Shown: in pieces, positions 49,277-58,009 of the stretch
Position numbering within the stretch: position 1 is the stretch's first letter
Layout: the number at the start of each line of letters is the position of its first letter
Source of the DNA: Oscillibacter valericigenes Sjm18-20
GTDB lineage: Bacteria > Bacillota > Clostridia > Oscillospirales > Oscillospiraceae
Direction: 5' to 3'
Assembly: GCA_000283575.1 (NCBI GenBank)
Contig: AP012044.1
Coordinates: 3,906,001 to 3,970,000 of the forward strand
Length of the DNA stretch: 64,000 bases
Position numbers and translations under genes: made by a program
Notes under the pieces: model-generated
Told to the model about the DNA's origin: nothing
The model's database searches: none
Seen by the model: only the letters and a program-made list of their open reading frames with translations

Positions 49277-51160
49277 TTATATTTTTATGCCATACATTCC
49301 AAGATACTCTTTAACCGCCTCAAGTGACTCCGGGTACTTGAGATATAATGCCTCTTTTATCCACTGATGATTAGGATCCATTGGTTTCAGTGGGCAGCGA
49401 AGAACCTCCAGTAGCTTCTCGCTTATTGTCGGAGGAAGGTGAAGTCCAAAACAAATGCGAACCACGGTTTCGACGCTTGGAGCGGTTTGCCCGTTTACCG
49501 TCCTGCTTATTGTTTTGGGGTCTCGGTCAATGGCGTCACCGAGTTCGGTGTATTTCATGCCTCTCCAATGGAGCAACAGTTCCATGCATTGTTCGGGGTC
49601 GTCTGTCATCTGTCTGCGGATATCAAGCCATTCGGCCTGCTGTTTTTTTCGCATTGCCACCTGGCGTTCCTGAGGTGAGTTTTGATAACCGTTGTGGTAG
49701 GTAATGTTAAAAGTGATATCGCTCGGTTCACGGTTCAAGAAACAAGCAGTGTGGTATGTGTCCGACACCTTGCTGACGATTGCCATATCAAAGGCCAGGC
49801 AGCACTCGTCCATATGAGCACGGGCATAGCCTGTCAGTTCAAGTCTGCCGTTTTCGCCTGCTTCAACATAAAGCGGAGCATTGTAAACATAGTGATTGTC
49901 TACGAAAAGATAGTCGCCGTCTTCAGTCAGTTTCCGCAATTCCGGGTTAACAAAACGCTGAACGGCCGCATCCTGTACCCCAATAGAGAAGGTTTGGTTC
50001 AGCTTAATGGAGCCTTTTCGGAAACTATGGGGCTTAACATAGTGGCCGTCGAGGTATGTAAATGTGCCGACAGCCTCCTCAAATCCGAGTTCGACAAGGC
50101 GAATTTTCGCTGCCTGTTTCGATACACTGAAATCCGACTCTAATTGCCGGATGACGGCCTCCATGACATCAATGGTATGTCTGGCATCGGACTCCCGTAT
50201 AAACCGAGAAATATATTCCTTTGCTTTTGCCCGGAAAGGTTCAGCCGGCATTTGAATTCTTGGGGCAAGCTGATTAGCCTGGCGCTCCATGAATTCTGTT
50301 GATTTTTTCGCAAGGGGAGAAGCGGCTCCGCCGACAACCTCGCAACTTATAAACGATGCATCTGGATTAAACAGCTTCTCAAGGGCGAATGCCTTGCGAT
50401 GCTTGTCCCAATGAACGCACTCATGGATGATGGTATTGTTTACCGACCCCAGATTTCGCAACAGATACATCAGTGGATCAACGAGAATGGTCTTTTCCGG
50501 GATACTGGTCTCAACATCGCCGCCTGTTTCCGCATCAAATAAGGCCACATCGGTATTTTCGAAGAATATCTGCCCAAATACGGAGGTGTCTTCGCGGATA
50601 CGCTGTGTTTTCACGGTTAATCCTAATCGCGCTGCAAGCACGGAAGGGTCTACCCAGATTGGCGGCTTACCCATCGGAGTTATGGTAAGCGCCTCTGGGT
50701 AATGGCATGTCAAAAAGTCGTGCGCCGCTTTTTCCAGTTGGTCATAGGCAATGTAAGGAACGAGCGAATCATCAAGCGGGTTTTGTGCGCGGCTTTTGCC
50801 GTTGTACGCAGAATAGTCGAAAACCGTAAAGTCATCCAAATGGCGCTCAAGATTCCCACGGCACCTTGCCATCATCCAGACGGTCTTTTCTTCGGAGTTA
50901 TCGTAATGGTGGTCTGCCTCCGGGAAGGATAGCGAAAGCGACAGAGCAACATCAAACTGTATACCCATGCCCGGCAAATCGTCCACCCAGACGTGCTCTA
51001 CCTTGACATCATCGATTTCCGACTGACCGGGGCGATGGAGGCGGTAAAACGTAAGGGAGGAGGCGTCGAACTCGTCCTGCAGATACCGCTCGGCTATTTC
51101 CCAAAACTTGTTATCAAACCTTTTTGCGATATAGTCTCTGAATGAACGGTTCTGCGCCAC
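49277..51160 (-). CDS. IrrE/ImmA-type zinc metalloprotease with C-terminal HTH
   Basis: A 627-residue protein, GTG start at 51160 with GGAGG 8 bases upstream. The central zinc site is NTIIHECVHWDKHRKAFALE (HExxH) followed by a family-typical downstream segment, FMERQANQLAPRIQMPAEPF, supplying the third ligand region. Residues ~545-600 are a helix-turn-helix (GMKYTELGDAIDRDPKTISR then APSVETVVRICFGLHLPP). Most IrrE/ImmA proteins keep the HTH at the N-terminus or as a separate protein, so this layout and length are unusual. By analogy it may cleave a repressor in response to DNA damage or infection. Confidence 0.82.
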   Translation of the reverse strand: MAQNRSFRDYIAKRFDNKFWEIAERYLQDEFDASSLTFYRLHRPGQSEIDDVKVEHVWVDDLPGMGIQFDVALSLSLSFPEADHHYDNSEEKTVWMMARCRGNLERHLDDFTVFDYSAYNGKSRAQNPLDDSLVPYIAYDQLEKAAHDFLTCHYPEALTITPMGKPPIWVDPSVLAARLGLTVKTQRIREDTSVFGQIFFENTDVALFDAETGGDVETSIPEKTILVDPLMYLLRNLGSVNNTIIHECVHWDKHRKAFALEKLFNPDASFISCEVVGGAASPLAKKSTEFMERQANQLAPRIQMPAEPFRAKAKEYISRFIRESDARHTIDVMEAVIRQLESDFSVSKQAAKIRLVELGFEEAVGTFTYLDGHYVKPHSFRKGSIKLNQTFSIGVQDAAVQRFVNPELRKLTEDGDYLFVDNHYVYNAPLYVEAGENGRLELTGYARAHMDECCLAFDMAIVSKVSDTYHTACFLNREPSDITFNITYHNGYQNSPQERQVAMRKKQQAEWLDIRRQMTDDPEQCMELLLHWRGMKYTELGDAIDRDPKTISRTVNGQTAPSVETVVRICFGLHLPPTISEKLLEVLRCPLKPMDPNHQWIKEALYLKYPESLEAVKEYLGMYGIKI

Positions 51161-51204
51161 GGTCAACACCTCCTAATTAAAGATATGTACTCACCAAACA
51201 ACAA

Positions 51205-52311
51205 CTATGTTTTTTGCTGGGTACTTTCAATTTTAGATACAAAACTCAACATATCAGATTCTATATTGGCCCAATCATCATTTAAATTAATGGTTTTAAT
51301 TATGATTGGAGTCCCTTCAATAGGGTAGACACGTCCGCGTTTTAGGTTATTATTAACCATGGGATATATTAGTGTACCAACTTTATTACCATTAAATTCG
51401 CTATCAATTAAGTAGCCACGGATTTGGTTTAAGTGTCCTGTGCGTGCCCTTTCGTCATCCGAATTCATATATGCTTCAACAAACGTCCTTTTATAGTACT
51501 TTGCGTCAAAGATAAGTTGGAGATTTAGAGCTTTATTTTCAATAACAATATCGGTCCGCCTGTCTCCCGGATTACTATCAATATCAAATGCACCGCCCCA
51601 AATATCAGAAGCATTTTCTTCAAGATGCCAGTTGATTTTTGGTGCATGAACACGGTATATTTTTCTATCTAAATGAAGAGCATAGAAATTCAAAATAAAC
51701 AATTCAAAAACCTTGTGCATCTGTTCTTGCCTGAAAAAGTCCTTGAATGTGTTATGACCGTCTTCCTCGTTTACTACAGTATTGTCGTAGAGCATCACAG
51801 CAATATTAATCAGCAATTTGTATGTGACATTATTTCTGTTAAATATTAACTTCTGTCGATTTTCCTTTGTCGGTGCCTTGCTTTCAATACCAGCGAAAAA
51901 AACAGCCTGCTTTTTCAGTTCTCTTTTTGTAATCATACTTACATTTGGATTTTGCAACAGTGTATCAATTGTATATTTCAGGATTTGGTTGAATATATCA
52001 TTCGTAGAATATTCATCGTATGCGCAGAAAAGTTTTTTTCTTTGCATCGAAAGTGAGTTTATGCTGTCCTGCACAGAGATTTTTCCCCGTAAAGTGGATA
52101 ACTCCTCTGTTTGTTGTATGTATGACCTGTGAAAACCAGAACGAATGAGTTTTCCAACACCATAAGAATACACACGCGAAAGAAGATTGTATGCATCGTC
52201 ATAATCATCGCTGCCCACTTTAACATCGTCCATGACAGCGAGAACATTCCATGCATAACAAAGCATATAAAACAGATTTTTTATTGGAATGGGGGGATTA
52301 TTCTTCTGCAT
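51205..52311 (-). CDS. McrC-like nuclease subunit (R2 of a LlaJI-type restriction system)
   Basis: A 368-residue McrC-family protein. Front: IKNLFYMLCYAWNVLAVMDD, with SYIQQTEELSTLRGKISVQD typical of McrC. C-terminal PD-(D/E)xK nuclease: GGAFDIDSNPGDRRTDIVIE supplies the Asp, and LQLIFDAKYYKRTF the D-x-K. It would be activated by the McrB-like motor encoded five bases upstream. It is AT-rich compared with the prophage. Ends in TAG. In a LlaJI-type system this is the DNA-cleaving subunit. Confidence 0.9.
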   Translation of the reverse strand: MQKNNPPIPIKNLFYMLCYAWNVLAVMDDVKVGSDDYDDAYNLLSRVYSYGVGKLIRSGFHRSYIQQTEELSTLRGKISVQDSINSLSMQRKKLFCAYDEYSTNDIFNQILKYTIDTLLQNPNVSMITKRELKKQAVFFAGIESKAPTKENRQKLIFNRNNVTYKLLINIAVMLYDNTVVNEEDGHNTFKDFFRQEQMHKVFELFILNFYALHLDRKIYRVHAPKINWHLEENASDIWGGAFDIDSNPGDRRTDIVIENKALNLQLIFDAKYYKRTFVEAYMNSDDERARTGHLNQIRGYLIDSEFNGNKVGTLIYPMVNNNLKRGRVYPIEGTPIIIKTINLNDDWANIESDMLSFVSKIESTQQKT

Positions 52312-52316
52312 ATTCG

Positions 52317-54179
52317 TTAATCCTTTATCAAGTCTGTTCTACAGTCTTCAGCCTTGCCTTTATCATCCCACCAGTACTCATCCAACAGTGGAGATATTTC
52401 AAAATCAATTATGGCTTTGTACCAGTCTGCATCGCTTTGACCGAAAACTGGAGGGATACAAAAATAGCTGTGACCAATGCAGAAACCTCTTCCTAGTCCG
52501 GAGTTCTCTTCATCTTCTATTTTTTTATTAAGCTCAGTAAAGCGATTAATAACTTGATCAACGACGCTTGTTGTGCGAATGTATTTCTCTATATAGGATT
52601 TGAATTTTGGCTTATCAAATGCGGGCTTGACTTCAAAGAAGGCAAAACGGCGTCTTAGCGCATAATCCATCATTGCCAGACTTCTATCGGCTGTGTTCAT
52701 CATACCGATGATATAAATATTACTTGGGACTGTAAATGCTTCATTTCTATATGCTAATTTAACCGTTTCACCTCGCTTGTCACCCTCAATCAGCATCATT
52801 AATTCACCGAATATCTTGCTAAGATTACCGCGGTTAATTTCATCAATAATGAAGAAATATTTACTACTGGGGTCAATATCTTGCTCGGCCTTCTTACAAA
52901 ACTGGTAGAATACCCCTTCCTTTAATTCAAAGCCATCAGTCACAGGTTTATAACCCATAATAAAATCTTCATAGCTATAGCTTTGATGGAACTGTATCAT
53001 TTCAACATTATTATCGTTTTTACATCCCATTATAGAATATGCAAATCGCTTGGCAAGGAAGGTTTTTCCGACTCCCGGAGCACCTTTTAGAATGACATTT
53101 TTCTTGTATTCAAGGAGTTGCTTTAGCTTATCGTATTCATCACTTTCCATAAACACATCGTCCAGAAAGTCAGTCTTTGTGTATGGATCGATTTGTGAAG
53201 TCCCTTCCATAATCTCTGGAGCAGTATCATCGGCATACTGTTCTTCACAAAGCGAATAATCTTGGGCCATATCATCAAACGTGAAGCGAAGGAGTGCTGC
53301 CTTAATATATCCTGCAGAGGCTTCAACGAAATGAACCGTTTGTCTCAGAATTCCATCACCATACCACTCCCTAATGGGCGATATTTTCTCCCACTGAACT
53401 TTGATGTTTTTACCGTCGTCTGAGTTATCTGTAATTGTACCGATGGCCTTTATTCCCATTACGCCCACGGTCTTACCATGGTTATCGAAAGGGAGTCCTT
53501 TTTTCTTTGTATAAGCTGCTTTGATTACAATACGGTCACCCACGTTCATCCTTTTTACGTCGTCAATGAACCTATCATTGTAACGATTTTCCCAACGCCC
53601 CTCCAAAATATAGGCATCCGAAAAATCCGTCCATTTTCCATCATCGTTATTTCCACACGCACCGACATACCATGCAAACGGTACGCTCGCTGCGTTTGAA
53701 TTAACATCTGAATTGCTGCTCTCATTATTTGAACTTGTAATGGCTTTCTCAACTTGGACTTCAGGGTATACTATCTTTACCATATCGCTTACGCTAAAAG
53801 TCGTTTTTTCAAGAACCGCAACTATGTTCCATATGCTATTTGCTTTTGTTGCCAAACAAATAGCATCATAGTGCCCTACACCATCACCAATAAATCGCTT
53901 TGCAGGTGATAATCCAGATTCAAGCCCGGCTTCGCCAATTAGGCCAACGGCAAGAGTGTAGTGATTGGTTAAAGGTTTGCCTTGCGCCAAACGATTCCAT
54001 AGATTGCTTGCTCTGGATGCTGCAGCAGTAATATAGATTTCCTTTTCATCAACCCCGGTGATTTTTGATACAATGGGCAACAAATTGTCGAATTTCTTCG
54101 TGCTTGTGTTGCTTAGACCGCCTTCAAATCGCGACTCAATTGAACAAACCTCATTGTTAAAATCATTCACTAAACTCAT
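52317..54179 (-). CDS. McrB-like AAA+ GTPase with DNA-recognition N-terminus (R1 of a LlaJI-type restriction system)
   Basis: A 620-residue protein (ATG at 54179, AAGGAGG upstream). The N-terminal ~330 residues hold at least one recognition-type domain (PFAWYVGACGNNDDGKW then GDRIVIKAAYTKKKGLPFDN), likely an EVE/PUA-like base-binding fold. The motor follows: Walker A KGAPGVGKTFLAKRF, Walker B FIIDEINRGNLSKIFGELM, and the GTP-specific signature MMNTADRSLAMMDYALRRR. GTP hydrolysis would drive translocation toward McrC activation. It overlaps the M2 methylase by 17 bases. Confidence 0.92.
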   Translation of the reverse strand: MSLVNDFNNEVCSIESRFEGGLSNTSTKKFDNLLPIVSKITGVDEKEIYITAAASRASNLWNRLAQGKPLTNHYTLAVGLIGEAGLESGLSPAKRFIGDGVGHYDAICLATKANSIWNIVAVLEKTTFSVSDMVKIVYPEVQVEKAITSSNNESSNSDVNSNAASVPFAWYVGACGNNDDGKWTDFSDAYILEGRWENRYNDRFIDDVKRMNVGDRIVIKAAYTKKKGLPFDNHGKTVGVMGIKAIGTITDNSDDGKNIKVQWEKISPIREWYGDGILRQTVHFVEASAGYIKAALLRFTFDDMAQDYSLCEEQYADDTAPEIMEGTSQIDPYTKTDFLDDVFMESDEYDKLKQLLEYKKNVILKGAPGVGKTFLAKRFAYSIMGCKNDNNVEMIQFHQSYSYEDFIMGYKPVTDGFELKEGVFYQFCKKAEQDIDPSSKYFFIIDEINRGNLSKIFGELMMLIEGDKRGETVKLAYRNEAFTVPSNIYIIGMMNTADRSLAMMDYALRRRFAFFEVKPAFDKPKFKSYIEKYIRTTSVVDQVINRFTELNKKIEDEENSGLGRGFCIGHSYFCIPPVFGQSDADWYKAIIDFEISPLLDEYWWDDKGKAEDCRTDLIKD

Positions 54180-55356
54180 ATGTGCCTCCTTCAATATCTT
54201 TAAGATACTTTTCCATAGACCCAATAAAGCAATTAGGGTAGTTTATCAATTCCGAATTAACGGCGCGTGTGTAAAATCCGTTCATACCTTTATGTGATAA
54301 TGGCTTTAGTGGAAAATTCAAGAAATTGTGTAGAGGCTCTCCTTGCGTACATACTGGCCAAGTGCTCACGGAAACTTCAAACACCTTACCCTTATAGCCA
54401 TAAGCCGCCTTAGGCCATTTTTTGCGATGTATTTCCTTTTCAAGTGAAGGGTGATACTGCCCGGGAGAAATTATTTGAGACGCAAGCCAGCGCGACATAT
54501 TTACGCATACAGCATTGCCGACCAAATGCCACCGATCTCCTTGTTTAGCCTTTGGTAGGCTCATAGTAGGTAAAGTCCAATCAATTTCAAACCCTTGTAA
54601 CCTTTCAGAATCTCGAATATCTGGAGTGCCGAAAAAATCCTCTTTTGGTATCCAAATTGCCGGAGGAGATGGAATGCCGATTTTTGACCCAATTTTCAAT
54701 GTTGGTACACCGTCTACAGTCCACCCAAGCCCTCGCTTTCCTTCTGTCCAGTAGAACCCATAATAGCCTGCATTATCTACGTTCCCAATGGTATCATCAA
54801 CTGGTGGGTCTTCGATATTCTGAGAAAACAAAACCTCACGAACATCAGCGTGCCTAGCTGCAACCAAAAGTAAGCGAAGTCTTCTCTGCGGAACGCCAAA
54901 AGCCCTTGCGTCGACAATTCGGTATCCCCAAGAATAACCGAGGCGCTCAAGCTCTCCGGTCAAATACTTTATTGCATTCCCAGAATCCAAACTAATCATA
55001 TACGATACATTTTCAATGACGATCCACTCTGGACGCGCCGACTTTTCTATTGAATCAATTATTCGAAAAAGGTGTTGTACTAAACCGGATTGTGTGCCTC
55101 CAATACCTTTTTTCAAACCTGCTTGACTCAAATCCTGACACGGAAAACCAGCGGTGATAATATCTACTTTAGGTATGCTTATCACATCCTGAATATCGCC
55201 AGCAATGGGCACACCCGGAAAATGGCTTTGTAATACTGTTCTTGCGCGTTCATCTTTCTCGCAAAAGAATACAGATGAAGCGCCCTCTTTATGGAAGCCC
55301 TCTTCAATGCCCCCAATACCGGCAAAAAAACCTGCGATGGTCAAAGATGATGGCAT
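54163..55356 (-). CDS. DNA cytosine-C5 methyltransferase, second of the pair (M2)
   Basis: A 397-residue C5-methyltransferase: SAM loop IAGFFAGIGGIEEGFHKEG, catalytic TAGFPCQDLSQAG, ENV in WIVIENVSYMI, FGVPQRRLRLLLVA and the closing LVGNAVCVNMSRWLASQI. The target-recognition region lies between residues ~185 and 280. Two unlike cytosine methylases encoded together with McrB/McrC-type subunits is the LlaJI arrangement, in which each enzyme modifies one strand of an asymmetric site. It starts three bases after the end of M1. Confidence 0.93.
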   Translation of the reverse strand: MPSSLTIAGFFAGIGGIEEGFHKEGASSVFFCEKDERARTVLQSHFPGVPIAGDIQDVISIPKVDIITAGFPCQDLSQAGLKKGIGGTQSGLVQHLFRIIDSIEKSARPEWIVIENVSYMISLDSGNAIKYLTGELERLGYSWGYRIVDARAFGVPQRRLRLLLVAARHADVREVLFSQNIEDPPVDDTIGNVDNAGYYGFYWTEGKRGLGWTVDGVPTLKIGSKIGIPSPPAIWIPKEDFFGTPDIRDSERLQGFEIDWTLPTMSLPKAKQGDRWHLVGNAVCVNMSRWLASQIISPGQYHPSLEKEIHRKKWPKAAYGYKGKVFEVSVSTWPVCTQGEPLHNFLNFPLKPLSHKGMNGFYTRAVNSELINYPNCFIGSMEKYLKDIEGGTYEFSE

Positions 55357-55359
55357 TGA

Positions 55360-56595
55360 TTAGTCCTCCTTCGGTGCGAGAAATTCAATACCGATAATAT
55401 AACTTGCTTTTGACGGTACTGCATTACCAATTATTTGTTGTAGTTCTCTCCGCTTTACGCCATCAAAATTGAAATAGTCTGGGAAAAATTGAAGTCGTGC
55501 AGCTTCATGCGGGGTTATTGTTCTGCGCTTATATGGGTGAACGAATCGACCTTGGCCATTTGAGCCGAAACCGCCGGTAATTGTTGGGGAGGGAATATCC
55601 CAATGCATACGACCATACACAGAAGTATAACTATGCTTTTTTAGCCGGTGACAATCTGGGCGCTCACTGTTTGGTAGATCAAATAAATCGTTTTCAAAGA
55701 GGTAGTCAATTCGCTCTTTATTCCTTAATGATGAATTTGCCGGAGTGTCAAACACCTTATTATTGCAATAATCAATCAAATCGCCAATTGCCCAGCCAAG
55801 CGTTCTGGACGGCGCCGTGTGCCATGTTATCGCATTAGATAAAGAAACATCCTCTGTTTTTGACGCTATTAGAAAGAAACGCTTTCTCTTTTGAGGGACT
55901 CCAATAGCAGACATATCAATAATTCCGCTGTCTAATCGGTATCCCATATCTTCAAGCGTTGATTTTGCAATATCTACGACACCATGTTTGTCGTGTTGAA
56001 CTCCAGGAACATTTTCTATCAAAATATATTTTGGCTTGACGATTTCCGCGCAACGAATCATTCGCAAATATAAGAGATTTCTTGGGTCTGAACGACGAGT
56101 ATGATTATTCAAGTCGGAATTTCCTTGACATGGTGGCCCACCTATTAATACATCAACATTACCCACCATCGATATGAAATTCCTCTCGTAATCAGATAGA
56201 GGATCACCAATGTTTGAATCAATATAAGTTTCTATCGGTTTGTCAAGGGCAAATTGGGGAGAAAAATTCTTTTTATAAACATTCAATGCTGTTTCATCTA
56301 AATCGGCGGCAAGAACCGCTTCAAATTTATATTCTAATGCGCGACAGGCTTCTGATATTCCAAGTGAAAGTCCACCACAACCACAGAAGAGATCAACAAC
56401 TCTAATGTTGCCATTGGTTTCTCGGCTAATAGGCTTTTCTTTGCATTGCAGCCATCTTTGCTCATAATCCTCTTCTCCCGTAAAAAAAGTATCTCCGCTA
56501 ATTTCGGATGATGTTATGTCAGATGAATATCTACGCAGTTTAAACTGTATATTCCGTGTGATTTTTTTCTTTGATATGGTATAAAAGTACTCCAT
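55360..56595 (-). CDS. DNA cytosine-C5 methyltransferase, first of the pair (M1)
   Basis: A 411-residue C5-methyltransferase. An N-terminal ~60-residue extension is followed by VVDLFCGCGGLSLGISEACR, LIGGPPCQGNSDLNNHTR (catalytic Cys), ILIENVPGVQHDKHG, IGVPQKRKRFFLIA and IIGNAVPSKASYIIG. The target region (~residues 265-340) is quite different from that of M2, so the two should modify different strands or sites. First large gene of the restriction operon. Confidence 0.93.
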   Translation of the reverse strand: MEYFYTISKKKITRNIQFKLRRYSSDITSSEISGDTFFTGEEDYEQRWLQCKEKPISRETNGNIRVVDLFCGCGGLSLGISEACRALEYKFEAVLAADLDETALNVYKKNFSPQFALDKPIETYIDSNIGDPLSDYERNFISMVGNVDVLIGGPPCQGNSDLNNHTRRSDPRNLLYLRMIRCAEIVKPKYILIENVPGVQHDKHGVVDIAKSTLEDMGYRLDSGIIDMSAIGVPQKRKRFFLIASKTEDVSLSNAITWHTAPSRTLGWAIGDLIDYCNNKVFDTPANSSLRNKERIDYLFENDLFDLPNSERPDCHRLKKHSYTSVYGRMHWDIPSPTITGGFGSNGQGRFVHPYKRRTITPHEAARLQFFPDYFNFDGVKRRELQQIIGNAVPSKASYIIGIEFLAPKED

Positions 56596-56625
56596 TTTGG
56601 CTCCTCGTGTATGCTAAAATTTCAG

Positions 56626-56820
56626 TCAATCAATAGCGCTTCTGCCACTCTTGACCCACTCATCAAGCTCGGACACTTTAAACTTCCATTGTTTTCCTAT
56701 CTTGTGGGCTGGCATTCCTTTATCTTTTCTTATCCAGTCTCTTACAGTGACAGACTTCACGCCTAAATAGGTAGCTGCTTCATCAATATTAATCCACTTG
56801 TCATTGATAATCTCGCTCAT
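56626..56820 (-). CDS. Small HTH protein (excisionase/MerR-like), possible controller of the restriction operon
   Basis: A 64-residue HTH_17-type protein: KWINIDEAATYLGVKSVTVR, DWIRKDKGMPAHKIGKQWKF and a helix ELDEWVKSGR. It is encoded 30 bases upstream of M1 on the same strand. Such proteins are either excisionases or small regulators; its position suggests control of the restriction-modification genes. An excisionase for an island boundary is the alternative. Confidence 0.75.
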   Translation of the reverse strand: MSEIINDKWINIDEAATYLGVKSVTVRDWIRKDKGMPAHKIGKQWKFKVSELDEWVKSGRSAID

Positions 56821-56970
56821 CTTTTCACCTCGTCAAATTTCTGGTGGCTATACAAACGCACAATAAAGTATAGCATAGAAAACGCAACTATTCAATTGGT
56901 TTGTTATTATTTGATGATATTTATTTATGTTTTTGTGTTTTCACAAAAACCAATGGATATCTAATGATGA

Positions 56971-57135
56971 TTGAGTGGAGCGTTACGCGCCGAGGAAAAT
57001 AATAAGCCGATAATCCCAGAGGATATGTCCGACCAAGTCCAAGAAGAGCGTACCCACCAGAGCAATATCGAGATTGGCGGGGATGGCATCAAGAGGAGGC
57101 GCTCCACGAAGTATTCAGCGAAAAGAGTGGAATAG
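56971..57135 (+). pseudogene. Possible C-terminal fragment of an unidentified element gene
   Basis: A short open frame (TTG start, stop TAG at 57133-57135) reads LSGALRAEENNKPIIPEDMS and ends RRRSTKYSAKRVE, a basic tail of the sort seen at the end of mobilisation or recombination proteins. No ribosome site. GTGGAGCG (56975-56982) and CGCTCCAC (57100-57107) form an inverted repeat bracketing most of it. The rest of 56821-57240 holds nothing I recognise. Confidence 0.3.
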
Positions 57136-57240
57136 ACCAAATATCATCATCAATCAAAGTGTTTGGTCGGAGCGAATCATACACTTTTATTAGTCCTTGA
57201 ACCCTGTTATTTTCCGTAGAACTATTTTATTTTTCCTCAA

Positions 57241-57361
57241 GGGGTATTCAAATTCAGCCTTGAGACAAGAGTGCCGGAAAAGCCCCACAACGCAGAAAAG
57301 CCTGCGATACAAAGAAATTTGAATACCCCTATGGGGCAAATCCCTTGTATTGCAGGCTTTC
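57241..57361. repeat. Two interleaved inverted repeats at the island's right edge
   Basis: GGGGTATTCAAATT (57241-57254) pairs perfectly with AATTTGAATACCCC (57316-57329). AAGCCTGCGATACAA (57296-57310) pairs with TTGTATTGCAGGCTT (57347-57361) with one mismatch. The arms alternate, so the two hairpins exclude one another or form a knot. Could be an attenuator-like switch, element ends or recombination site. Confidence 0.7.
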
Positions 57362-57382
57362 TTGATACGAATAATAAAAGAG

Positions 57383-57420
57383 TTGACCGAAGCATTGTAT
57401 CAATGCTTCGGTCAATTTTT
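57383..57420 (-). terminator. Bidirectional terminator after tRNA-Ser
   Basis: TTGACCGAAGCATTG (57383-57397) and CAATGCTTCGGTCAA (57401-57415) form a perfect 15-bp stem with a 3-base loop. T-rich flanks on both strands make it suitable for termination in either direction. It abuts the tRNA-Ser 3' end. Confidence 0.88.
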
Positions 57421-57510
57421 GGCGGAGAAGAAGGGATTCGAACCCTTGAAACCCGTTAAGGTTTACATGATTTCCAATCATGCGCCCTCGACCAACTAGG
57501 CGACTTCTCC
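57420..57510 (-). tRNA. tRNA-Ser (anticodon GGA)
   Basis: Read on the minus strand: acceptor GGAGAAG (57510-57504) pairs with CTTCTCC (57430-57424). The anticodon stem CATGA/TCATG encloses TTGGAAA, giving anticodon GGA (serine). A long variable arm is present (AACCTTAACGGGTT region), as required for class II tRNAs. T arm AGGG-TTCGAATCCCT; discriminator G and encoded CCA (57422-57420). Its 3' end points into the accessory region. Confidence 0.96.
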
Positions 57511-57566
57511 ATAGTTGCTCAGGAAAACTGAACACATGCAATTCACTGCCACACGACAGCTTTATT

Positions 57567-57594
57567 ATTATACCAAAACCCGCCGAAATGTCAA
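57567..57594 (-). promoter_or_regulatory. Promoter of tRNA-Ser
   Basis: Minus-strand TTGACA (57594-57589), 16-base spacer and TATAAT (57572-57567), 57 bases before the tRNA. Consensus boxes with near-optimal spacing. Confidence 0.75.
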
Positions 57595-57678
57595 GGAAAA
57601 AAATTTTGCCTGACGGTGTGCCAATATTTGCAAAAATCTGAGAACTACGCAGTTTCAATTGCTCCTAGGAAACGTAGA

Positions 57679-57710
57679 AAAAGCGGAGGGCCAAACGTCC
57701 CTCCGCTTTT
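57679..57710 (-). terminator. Terminator after the small Gly/Met-rich gene
   Basis: AAAAGCGGAGGG (57679-57690) and CCCTCCGCTTTT (57699-57710) form a 12-bp stem with an 8-base loop. On the minus strand it is followed by a T-rich run (TTTTTC), four bases after the gene's stop. Confidence 0.88.
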
Positions 57711-57714
57711 CGCG

Positions 57715-57894
57715 TCAATGCATGTTGGAAACGAAGTTGTCCACGGTGTGATCCACGGCGACACCCAGTTTTTGAATGCTTTTACCCACCTGAGTTTTCA
57801 TGGAATTTTTCCCGGAGGGCATCATCATTCCAAGCATAGCACCCGCAGCCATTCCGGCGCCCATGCCGAACCAAAACTCGGCATTGTTCCTCAT
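57715..57894 (-). CDS. Small Gly/Met-rich membrane-associated protein (YtxH-like)
   Basis: A 59-residue protein, ATG at 57894 with AAAGGAG eight bases upstream. After MRNNAEF comes a glycine-zipper-type hydrophobic segment (GMGAGMAAGAMLGMMMP), then an amphipathic C-terminal helix (VGKSIQKLGVAVDHTVDNFV). The layout resembles YtxH/YtxG-like stress-linked membrane proteins, but it is shorter. Monocistronic, with its own terminator. Confidence 0.72.
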   Translation of the reverse strand: MRNNAEFWFGMGAGMAAGAMLGMMMPSGKNSMKTQVGKSIQKLGVAVDHTVDNFVSNMH

Positions 57895-58009
57895 ATTCGT
57901 CACTCCTTTTGCGGTCTTGAAGTATTATCTCACATCCATCAGATCTTATGCCAGAATTTAATTTGCCAAATACCACCGGATTCTATATAATCAAATCAAA
58001 GGCAATACC

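Noticed and set aside
51205..54179. Plain type IV McrBC system
   Set aside because: Two cytosine methylases overlap in the same operon; a methyl-dependent nuclease would attack its own host, so a LlaJI-like system is more plausible.
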